A stretch of DNA of 31,600 bases from DASQTB01 sp035642095 (GTDB lineage Bacteria; Actinomycetota; UBA4738; CALAEC01): NCBI GenBank assembly GCA_035642095.1, contig DASQTB010000110.1, positions 1 to 31,600 of the forward strand, in the 5' to 3' direction. Position 1 is the stretch's first letter. Each line of letters begins with the position of its first letter. Shown piece by piece: positions 21,304 to 27,705 of the stretch. A model generated the notes under the pieces. It saw only the letters and a list, made by a program, of their open reading frames with translations, did no database searches and was not told the DNA's origin. The translations under genes were made by a program, and so were the position numbers.

Positions 21304-22471
21304 TCCGCCCTCCGGACCGCTTGGTCTTCGATCCGTCACCCTCGATGGCCTTGGGGGACTTGCTTGTCGTGCTTGGCTTGTCCGAACTCTTGGGGCCGGG
21401 CTTGGTCGAGTCCTTCACCGTTCCCTTCACGGTGGTGGCGTCGGTGGCCCGGCTCCGGAGCATCAGGTGCTGCTGGCCGATCTGCCAGGCGTTCGTGGTC
21501 ACCCAATAGACCAGCACCCCTGCGGAGATGCTGTACGAGATGAACCCCAGGAAGATTGGCATGATCCGGCCCATCAACTGTTGCTGTTGCGCCGCAGGTC
21601 CCGACGAGGCGCGCTGCATCTGCTTCGTCTGGTAGTAGGTGGTCCCAACCATCAACGCCATCAGGATGAAGTACGGGACGGCGGTGGCCAGGCCGCCTTG
21701 TGTGCCGGGCCCAGCGCACAGGCGAACGTTCTCCGCGTTCGCGGCCTGAGCGGGGGAGCACGCCAACTCGATCCCCAGAAACTGGGCCCGGTCCTCCACA
21801 ATCGCCGCGAACAGCTCGCTGTTCTCGGGCAGATGCCCCGGTCCCAGCACCGACTCGCAGCGGAACCCGGCCAGCTCATCCTCCTGCAGGTCCGGTGAGC
21901 AGAGGGCGATCGACGAAGGAGGAGAGTCGATGGGGACCCGGCTGTTCTTGGCCCGCCATTCCTCGATGTCATATTCCACGGTCTCCCCAGAGGCCAGCTC
22001 GCAGACCACCGCCGATGGGGCCTGTCCATCGACGCTGGGGGATGTATCGGGGAGGCAGATCGTGCCCTCGGCCCGAAGGACCTGCGGATCCACGGCCTCC
22101 GTTGGGACCCCATAGGCGCCTTCGGTGGCCCGAAGGACGGCGAACAGGGCGAAGAACACCGGGAGCTGGAGCACCAGCGGAAGGCAGCCGCCCAGGGGGT
22201 TGACGTTGTGCTCCCGGTACAGCTTCTGGGTCTCCTCCATCTGCTTCTGCCTGTTGCCCTTGTACTTTCGCTGGAGCTCCTTGAGCTTCGGCTGGAGCTT
22301 CTGCATCTCGTGCATCGATCGCACCTGTTTCAGGGTGAGGGGCAGCAGCAACACCCGCACCAGCACGGTCAGGAGGATGATGGCCACGCCGTACGACTGG
22401 ATCAGCCCGTACAGGAAGGCCAGGACCTGGCCGAACGCCTGGAGGAGGGGACCGGCGATCGGGTCAAGCAT
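21269..22471 (-). CDS. yidC: Membrane protein insertase YidC
   Basis: YidC inserts membrane proteins alone or with SecYEG. The 400-residue protein has a five-helix pattern. The first helix carries the conserved groove Arg (Arg39 in TVLVRVLLLP). A cytoplasmic coiled-coil loop (about 50-93, HEMQKLQPKLKELQRKY), a second helix (NPLGGCLPLVLQLPVFFALF), the later helices and a Lys/Arg-rich tail follow. Between the second and third helices is an extracytoplasmic loop of about 145 residues (117-262) with six Cys, far longer than usual. The ATG at 22471 is 6 nt after AAGGGG. An ATG two codons earlier is less well placed. Confidence 0.95.
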   Translation of the reverse strand: MLDPIAGPLLQAFGQVLAFLYGLIQSYGVAIILLTVLVRVLLLPLTLKQVRSMHEMQKLQPKLKELQRKYKGNRQKQMEETQKLYREHNVNPLGGCLPLVLQLPVFFALFAVLRATEGAYGVPTEAVDPQVLRAEGTICLPDTSPSVDGQAPSAVVCELASGETVEYDIEEWRAKNSRVPIDSPPSSIALCSPDLQEDELAGFRCESVLGPGHLPENSELFAAIVEDRAQFLGIELACSPAQAANAENVRLCAGPGTQGGLATAVPYFILMALMVGTTYYQTKQMQRASSGPAAQQQQLMGRIMPIFLGFISYSISAGVLVYWVTTNAWQIGQQHLMLRSRATDATTVKGTVKDSTKPGPKSSDKPSTTSKSPKAIEGDGSKTKRSGGRSAGSRKKRRKR

Positions 22472-22513
22472 CGCCATCCCCTTGGTATGATGTCATCACA
22501 CAGTAGGACACCA

Positions 22514-22801
22514 TCACACGCCGGCCCTGGCCCGCCAGCGCCGACCGCGGGGCACGGGATCGAGCCCCCCGGGGGTGAGAGGGCTGCATCGCAGGACTCG
22601 CCAGACGGCCAGGATCGAGCCCTTCACCGCCCCGTGGACCCGAACGGCCTCCAGCGCGTACGTGGAGCAGCTTGGATGGAATCGGCACCGGCCGGCCACC
22701 ATGCCGCCAAACAGACCGCGATAAGCCAGGATCGCTCCCACCAGGACCACCCGGACCGGCGTGCCGGCCACCCACAGGATCCTCGAGACCTTCGCTCTCA
22801 T
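22514..22801 (-). CDS. yidD: Membrane protein insertion efficiency factor YidD
   Basis: YidD is a small amphipathic protein that helps YidC-dependent insertion. The 95-residue protein has the family core YRGLFGGMVAGRCRFHPSC with STYALEAV and RCSPLTPGG, including the three conserved Cys. The ATG at 22801 overlaps the rnpA stop by 4 nt (ATGA), and the longer in-frame extension lies inside rnpA. The order rpmH-rnpA-yidD-yidC is the standard one. Confidence 0.94.
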   Translation of the reverse strand: MRAKVSRILWVAGTPVRVVLVGAILAYRGLFGGMVAGRCRFHPSCSTYALEAVRVHGAVKGSILAVWRVLRCSPLTPGGLDPVPRGRRWRARAGV

Positions 22802-23160
22802 CGCTCGATCAGCCCCGCCCGGAGAAACAACCCCTCGATCTCCTCGATCAGCTCCGGGGCCCTGGCCCGACCGAAGGGCCCCCGGGCGACCATCACCAGG
22901 TCGTGCCCCGCTTCGACGCCCGGGCCCAGGGCTCGCCATGCCTCGCGAAGCAGTCGGCGTGCGCGGTTCCGGGCAACGGCCCCTCCCACTCGTCGGCCGG
23001 TGATGACGGCGGCCCGGGACGAACCCCGGCCGGGCGCCACGTACACTAGCACCCGCTCCGATCCGTGCGCCGCGCCCGTCCGCATCACCCGACGGATATC
23101 GCCGGGCCGGCGCAGCTTAGGCGGAGAGCCTTGTCCGTCCCTTCGCTCGTCGTCGGCCAA
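22798..23160 (-). CDS. rnpA: Ribonuclease P protein component
   Basis: RnpA is the protein subunit of RNase P and binds the 5' leader of pre-tRNA. The 120-residue protein has the start KLRRPGDIRRVMRTG, the central VYVAPG and the basic RNR-type helix VGGAVARNRARRLLREAWR. The best in-frame start is TTG at 23160, 42 nt inside rpmH. The next candidates (GTG and ATG at residues 25 and 26) would delete the conserved KLRR segment. No ATG or GTG is available upstream in this frame. The overlap makes translation of rnpA dependent on rpmH, as known for Thermus, where the overlap is larger. Confidence 0.9.
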   Translation of the reverse strand: MADDERRDGQGSPPKLRRPGDIRRVMRTGAAHGSERVLVYVAPGRGSSRAAVITGRRVGGAVARNRARRLLREAWRALGPGVEAGHDLVMVARGPFGRARAPELIEEIEGLFLRAGLIER

Positions 23161-23251
23161 CGATCGCTCGACCCGATCGGGTTCGCATCCGGGCCCGGAA
23201 CCCGTGGGTCCGCTTCCGTCTGCGGTTGCTCGGTTGGTACGTCCGCTTCAT
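23117..23251 (-). CDS. rpmH: 50S ribosomal protein L34
   Basis: A 44-codon gene encodes L34, a small basic protein of the large ribosomal subunit. The translation begins MKRTYQPSNRRRKRTHGF, continues with RARMRTRSG and ends RTRLSA, all typical of the family, and 44 residues is the normal length. The ATG is at 23251. The rpmH-dnaA divergence with an AT-rich gap, and rnpA starting inside the 3' end, confirm the position. Confidence 0.97.
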   Translation of the reverse strand: MKRTYQPSNRRRKRTHGFRARMRTRSGRAIVGRRRAKGRTRLSA

Positions 23252-23328
23252 CGGTCCAAATAAAGTAACAAAACCACGCCGGGCCGTCGTCGCCGCTGGT
23301 CACCGGGTCGCTCGTTCCGGCCTTCGAT

Positions 23329-23358
23329 TTGGGCCACCCGGGGAGCGGAGGCTATAAT
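23329..23358 (+). promoter_or_regulatory. dnaA promoter
   Basis: A perfect TATAAT (23353-23358) lies 18 nt after TTGGGC (23329-23334), a good -35. The start codon follows about 100 nt later, so the dnaA mRNA has a leader of about 90 nt that contains DnaA boxes. Confidence 0.75.
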
Positions 23359-23428
23359 CAGCACGCTTTCCCACGGGGTCGCCGACCGATCGGCGGCCCC
23401 GATTCACTTCCCCGGCGAATTGCACACC

Positions 23429-23450
23429 TGTGGACAACGGCTGTGGAAAA
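23429..23450 (+). promoter_or_regulatory. Two DnaA boxes upstream of dnaA
   Basis: TGTGGACAA (23429-23437) is the reverse complement of TTGTCCACA, the preferred box of high-GC actinobacteria. TGTGGAAAA (23442-23450) is a second close match 4 nt on. They sit between the promoter and the dnaA start, and bound DnaA could repress its own gene or assist origin opening. Confidence 0.6.
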
Positions 23451-23457
23451 GGAGACC

Positions 23458-24825
23458 GTGGAGAGCCGGACCAAGCCCCCCGACGCCGACTCCGTCTGGA
23501 CGGAGGCCCTCCGCCGGATCCGTGAGGAGATCCCCGCAGGAACGTTCAACATGTGGTTCGCCGAGGTCCGGCCGACGGACCTCACCGCGTCGACGCTCGA
23601 GCTCGCTGTTCCCAGCGAATACGTCCGCACCTGGCTCTCCCGGAACTACCTGGAGCTGATCACCCGGCTGGTCGGCCAGGTAAGCGGGCGGCCGATCGCG
23701 GTCGAGCTCACCGCAGCTCCCGTCGAGAACGAGTCGGTCGCTTCGATCGAGCACCCGATCCCGCTTCCCGAACGCGGGCCGCCTGCGGCACCGACCTTCC
23801 CCATCCGGTACACGTTCGACAGCTTCGTCCTCGGACCCTCGAACCGATTCGCCCACGCCGCGGCGATGGCCGTGGCCGAGGCTTCCCCATCCAAGGCGTA
23901 CAACCCGCTGTTCATCTACGGGGGGGTGGGGCTCGGCAAGACCCACCTCCTCTACGCCATCGGCAATCACATGGGGAGGCTCGAGCCGAACCTCCGGTCG
24001 CGCTACGTGACCTCCGAGACTTTCGTCACCGAGTTCATCAAGGCCGTTCGGGAAGGCCAGGGATACCTATTCCAGCGCCGGTACCGCGACGTCGACGTGC
24101 TGCTGGTGGACGACATCCAGTTCCTGGCCCGGGCCGAAGAGACCCAGACCGAGTTCTTCCACACGTTCAACACGCTTCACGGCGCCGAGCGCCAGATCGT
24201 CATCGCCTCAGACCGCCCGCCCCAGGAGCTCTCCGGCCTGGCGGAGCGGCTGCGCAACCGGTTCCGATGGGGGCTCATCGTCGACATCCAGCCGCCCAAC
24301 CTCGAGACCCGCATCGCCATCCTCCAGCAGAAGGCGCTGCGTGACGGGCTGCGAATCCCCGATGCGGTGCTCCACTTCATCGCCGAGAAGTTCGACGCGA
24401 ACATCCGCGAGCTCGAGGGCGCGTTGCTCCGAGTTGTGGCCTTCGCCTCGCTGTCGCGTCAGCCCGTCGACCTGTCACTCGCCGAGCGGGCGCTGGAGGA
24501 CCTTCTTCCCCAGGGCGGACACGAGGTCCCGCCGCAGACGATCCTCCATGAGACCGCGAAGTACTTCAGCCTCCGCCGGGAGGACCTGGTATCCAAGAGC
24601 CGCTCCCGGCCGCTGACGACCGCCCGCCACATCGCCATGTACCTGCTGCGGGAGCTAACCGGCCTCTCGCTGATCAAGATCGGAGAGCTGTTCGACCGCG
24701 ATCATTCCACCGCCCTGCACGGCATCAAGCGGATCGAGACCCTGATGCCGAACCGCGACACGGTGTACCGGCAGGTCCAGGAGCTCACCAAACGCATCAA
24801 CGATCAGGTTCGGAGGACGAAATGA
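23458..24825 (+). CDS. dnaA: Chromosomal replication initiator DnaA
   Basis: DnaA binds DnaA boxes at oriC and opens the DNA for replication. The 455-residue protein has domain I (about residues 10-80), a short domain II, the AAA+ domain III with Walker A GGVGLGKTH (155-163) and Walker B VDDIQF (217-222), and domain IV with the DNA-contacting FDRDHSTALHGI. The GTG at 23458 is 3 nt after AAAAGGAG. A longer ORF upstream covers the promoter and boxes and is rejected. An earlier GTG at 23443 lies in a DnaA box. Confidence 0.96.
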   Translation: MESRTKPPDADSVWTEALRRIREEIPAGTFNMWFAEVRPTDLTASTLELAVPSEYVRTWLSRNYLELITRLVGQVSGRPIAVELTAAPVENESVASIEHPIPLPERGPPAAPTFPIRYTFDSFVLGPSNRFAHAAAMAVAEASPSKAYNPLFIYGGVGLGKTHLLYAIGNHMGRLEPNLRSRYVTSETFVTEFIKAVREGQGYLFQRRYRDVDVLLVDDIQFLARAEETQTEFFHTFNTLHGAERQIVIASDRPPQELSGLAERLRNRFRWGLIVDIQPPNLETRIAILQQKALRDGLRIPDAVLHFIAEKFDANIRELEGALLRVVAFASLSRQPVDLSLAERALEDLLPQGGHEVPPQTILHETAKYFSLRREDLVSKSRSRPLTTARHIAMYLLRELTGLSLIKIGELFDRDHSTALHGIKRIETLMPNRDTVYRQVQELTKRINDQVRRTK

Positions 24826-25005
24826 GGAAAGCCTGTGGACGGTGTGCGCCCGCAGGCGGGGCGCCTTCCTCGAACGCAGCCGCCACCACATCCCTCCACC
24901 GCTCGGTGCACTGTCACACCCAGGGTCTACCCTGCCGGTTCATGGGGTTCTCCACGTTTCCACAGCCCCTATCACTGCTACCTGCTTGAGAGAAGGATGA
25001 TAAGC
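24826..25005. other. Candidate oriC region between dnaA and dnaN
   Basis: This 180-nt gap holds degenerate DnaA boxes: TGTGGACGG (24834-24842), TTCTCCACG (24948-24956) and the overlapping GTTTCCACA (24956-24964), each 7 of 9 against TTGTCCACA. No long AT-rich stretch is present. In actinobacteria oriC normally lies between dnaA and dnaN, but this is much shorter than usual, so the origin may include the rpmH-dnaA gap. Confidence 0.35.
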
Positions 25006-25032
25006 ATGGCGGATCAGGAGGTGGAGAAGTGA
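25006..25032 (+). CDS. Possible 8-codon leader ORF before dnaN
   Basis: ATGGCGGATCAGGAGGTGGA starts an 8-codon frame (MADQEVEK) whose TGA overlaps the dnaN GTG (GTGA). AAGGAT lies 7 nt upstream of its ATG. It could couple translation into dnaN or be chance. Confidence 0.2.
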   Translation: MADQEVEK

Positions 25033-26132
25033 AGTTCAGGTCCGATCGCGACGCCCTGTCCGAGGCCCTGCAGACGGTGCAGCGAGGCGTGTCCACCCGT
25101 CCGGGGATCCCGGCCCTGACCGGGGTCCTGATGTCGGTAGGGGAGGGGGAGCTGGCTCTGACCACGACCGACCTGGAGGTCACCACCGAGGTCCGGGTCC
25201 CCGTGGATGCCAGGGAGGAGGGAACGGTCCTGATCCCGGCCCGGCTGCTCGCCGACATGGTGAAGGCCCTGGCCCCGGACGCCGTGGACTTCGAGACCGA
25301 TGGTTCCCAGGCCAAGGTGTCCTGCCGATCGTTCGAAGGGACCCTCCGCTGCCTGGCCGCAGAAGATTTCCCGGCGGTGAGGGAGGTGGAGGGTGTCAAG
25401 ATCACTGTCGACGCGGGGGCCTTCGCCGAGGGGGTGAGCCAGGTGGCCCGGGCCGCGTCCCGCGACGAGGCCAGGCCGGTGTTGACCGGGGTCCTGGTCG
25501 AGGCCAGCCGCGAAGGCCTCACCCTGGTGGCCACGGACTCGTACCGGCTCGGCGTCAGGGAGGTACGGGCCACAGGGGACGGGGAGGCGCGAGCGCTGGT
25601 CCCCGAGCGGGCCATCGCCGAGGCCGGCCGGGTGGCCGGCGGCGAGGAGAAGGGCCAGGTCGAGCTGGTCATCGGCGACGCCCAGACCGCCTTCCGGGTG
25701 GGCCCGCTCCGGATGACGTCCCGCCTGATCGAGGGGGAGTTCCCGAACTACCGCCAGCTCCTCCCCGAGCCGGGGCAGAACCGGCTGTCGACCGGCAGGA
25801 CGGCCCTGCTGGAGGCGGTCCGGCGGGTCGGTCTCCTGGCTCGGGAGTCCTCTCCCGTCCGGCTGGAGCTCAACGCGCTCGGCGCTCGACTGTCGTCCTC
25901 CTCGCCGGATCTGGGCGGCGCCGTCGAGGCCGTGGAAGGGAGCTACCAGGGGGAGGATCTGACCGTGGCGTTCAATCCGAGCTACCTGGGAGATGGGCTG
26001 TCCGCTCCGACGGCGGACCGCGTCACCCTCGAGCTGCGGGACGGCCTGAAGCCCGCCCTGGTTCGGGGCGAAGGGGAGGATGCCTACACGTACCTGGTGA
26101 TGCCCGTCCGGCTTCCGGCCCCGGTGGGGTAG
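25029..26132 (+). CDS. dnaN: DNA polymerase III sliding clamp (beta subunit)
   Basis: DnaN is the dimeric ring that holds polymerase III on DNA. The 367-residue protein shows three repeated clamp domains, with MKFRSDRDAL at the start, FPNYRQLLPE in the middle and YTYLVMPVRLP at the end, all standard. The GTG at 25029 follows AGGAGG at about 8 nt. recF starts 9 nt after the stop, so the two are likely one transcript. Nothing unusual was seen. Confidence 0.97.
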   Translation: MKFRSDRDALSEALQTVQRGVSTRPGIPALTGVLMSVGEGELALTTTDLEVTTEVRVPVDAREEGTVLIPARLLADMVKALAPDAVDFETDGSQAKVSCRSFEGTLRCLAAEDFPAVREVEGVKITVDAGAFAEGVSQVARAASRDEARPVLTGVLVEASREGLTLVATDSYRLGVREVRATGDGEARALVPERAIAEAGRVAGGEEKGQVELVIGDAQTAFRVGPLRMTSRLIEGEFPNYRQLLPEPGQNRLSTGRTALLEAVRRVGLLARESSPVRLELNALGARLSSSSPDLGGAVEAVEGSYQGEDLTVAFNPSYLGDGLSAPTADRVTLELRDGLKPALVRGEGEDAYTYLVMPVRLPAPVG

Positions 26133-26141
26133 CCCGGCCGG

Positions 26142-27227
26142 GTGCGGCTGGTCTGGCTCGAGGTCCGTGACTTCCGGAACCATCGCGAGACCTCCTTGGA
26201 GGTCCCGGGCGGCCTCGTGGTCGCCGTCGGCCCGAACGCCCAGGGAAAGACCAACCTCCTGGAGGCCGCTCACTACCTCCTCACGCTGGGGTCGCCTCGG
26301 GTGTCCGCAGACCAGCCCCTGGTCCGATCGGGGGTGGACCGGGCCTATCTCCGGGGCGAGGTGGCCACGGCTGGGGGTCGGGTGCTGGTTGAGGTGGAGG
26401 TCCGGGCGTCCGGAGCGAACCGGATCCAGGTCAACAGGAGCGGCGTCAGGAGGAAGCGCGATCTCCGCCAGCGGGTCCGGTCGGTGATGTTCATCCCGGA
26501 GGACCTGGACATCATCCAGGGTGAGCCCGAGGACAGACGCCGGTTCGCGGATGAGGCCGTGAACGCGCTGTGGCCGGCCGAGGAGGCCCCCCGGGCGGCC
26601 TACGACCGGGCCCTCCGCCAGCGCAACCGACTGCTCAAGGAGCACGAGGGACCTGACGCTCCACCTGACCTCGAGGCCTGGGATGGCGAGCTGTGTCGAA
26701 ACGGCGCCGCGGTGAGCCGGGCTCGGGGGGAGGTCCTCCGCCGGGTCGGTCCGCGGTCCGGAGACGAGTTCGAGGCCGTGGCCGGCGAGCGCCTTCGGGT
26801 CGAGTACCGGTCGTCGTTCGATCCCAAGCCGGGGGAGGACCTGGAGGCGGCCATGGCCCGCCGCCTCCGCGAACGACGAGACGAGGAGGTCGTCCGGCGG
26901 ACCACGCTGGTCGGCCCCCACCGCGACGATGTCCACCTGGCGGTGGGGAAGATGACCGCTCGGCGGTTCGCCTCGCATGGGGAGTCCTGGGCGGGAGCGC
27001 TGTGCCTCCGCCTGGGGGTGTGGGGTGCGGCGAAGGCGGAGATCGGCGAGCCTCCGGTGTTGATCCTGGACGATCCGTTCTCCGGCCTGGACCTCGTCCG
27101 ACGTCGCCGGCTGGGGGAGGGACTGGGCCGAAGGGATCAGGCGCTCTTGGCCGTTCCGGACGAGGCCCAGGTGCCCCCCGGGGCGTCCGTGTGGGAGGTC
27201 GAGGGGGGCCGTGTCACCCCGAGGTGA
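26142..27227 (+). CDS. recF: DNA replication and repair protein RecF
   Basis: RecF is an SMC-like ATPase that helps RecA load at single-strand gaps. The 361-residue protein has an N-terminal FRNHRETSLEV, Walker A GPNAQGKTN (30-38), a middle coiled region, signature motif ASHGESWAG and Walker B LILDDPFSGLD. The signature is more divergent than the usual ASQGQQRT, though the Ser-x-Gly core is kept. The GTG at 26142 is the only start near dnaN. The stop overlaps the start of the next gene by 17 nt. Confidence 0.95.
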   Translation: MRLVWLEVRDFRNHRETSLEVPGGLVVAVGPNAQGKTNLLEAAHYLLTLGSPRVSADQPLVRSGVDRAYLRGEVATAGGRVLVEVEVRASGANRIQVNRSGVRRKRDLRQRVRSVMFIPEDLDIIQGEPEDRRRFADEAVNALWPAEEAPRAAYDRALRQRNRLLKEHEGPDAPPDLEAWDGELCRNGAAVSRARGEVLRRVGPRSGDEFEAVAGERLRVEYRSSFDPKPGEDLEAAMARRLRERRDEEVVRRTTLVGPHRDDVHLAVGKMTARRFASHGESWAGALCLRLGVWGAAKAEIGEPPVLILDDPFSGLDLVRRRRLGEGLGRRDQALLAVPDEAQVPPGASVWEVEGGRVTPR

Positions 27228-27654
27228 TAGGAATCGGCCCGTGGACGCCGACGTCCCGTCCGGGTCGGAGCCACCCGGAGGGAGCGGCCTCCGGGCCGTG
27301 CTTCGAGACGTTCTCGACCAGGCCCCCCTCCGGGGGGGTGTGGCCCTCGGTCGGCTGGTCCGAGGGTGGGACGCCGTGGTGGGCCCGGAGCTGGCCGCCC
27401 GGACCGCCCCCCGAAGCCTCCGGTCCGGCGTCCTGGTGGTGGCCGCCGGCGCCCCGGCGTGGGCGGTCCAGGTCCAGTTTCTGGCCCGGGAGATCGCCCG
27501 GTCGGCCAATCTTGTCGCGGGTGAAGGTACCGTTCGCGAGGTGCGTGTCATCATCCATCCGGATGCATTGAAAGGGTTGGGGGGCAAGGGTTTTGGGCCA
27601 TCCGAGGCGTCGGCGAAAGGGCGTCGAGGCCGCCCTCCCTCTGATAGAATCTAA
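27211..27654 (+). CDS. dciA: DciA-type replication protein (DUF721)
   Basis: DciA loads or assists the replicative helicase DnaB in bacteria that lack DnaC. The 147-residue protein has the DUF721 core LGRLVRGWDAVVGPELAART, with Trp53 typical, and a following beta region LVVAAGAPAWAVQVQFL. The position after recF and before gyrB is that of Rv0004. GTG at 27211 (17-nt overlap with recF, with a GAGGGGG site) is chosen. GTG at 27241 also works. The C terminus is basic and probably disordered. Confidence 0.87.
   Translation: MSPRGDRNRPVDADVPSGSEPPGGSGLRAVLRDVLDQAPLRGGVALGRLVRGWDAVVGPELAARTAPRSLRSGVLVVAAGAPAWAVQVQFLAREIARSANLVAGEGTVREVRVIIHPDALKGLGGKGFGPSEASAKGRRGRPPSDRI
27642..27650 (+). promoter_or_regulatory. 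gyrB promoter, extended -10
   Basis: TG-A-TAGAAT (27642-27650) is an extended -10 inside the 3' end of dciA, about 50 nt before the gyrB start. No good -35 is seen. gyrB is thus likely transcribed apart from recF. Confidence 0.5.
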
Positions 27655-27705
27655 GGAGACCGACCTGGTCGCGGCTCCCTCGTGAAGCAAGGCGGGAGGT
27701 CCGTC

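Noticed and set aside
22478..22513. Imperfect palindrome TGATG-T-CATCA between yidC and yidD as an operator
   Set aside because: Only 5-bp arms in a short gap inside an operon; too weak to call.
25014..27587. Minus-strand ORF of 857 codons across dnaN, recF and dciA
   Set aside because: All three plus-strand genes have clear motifs. The minus-strand product has none.
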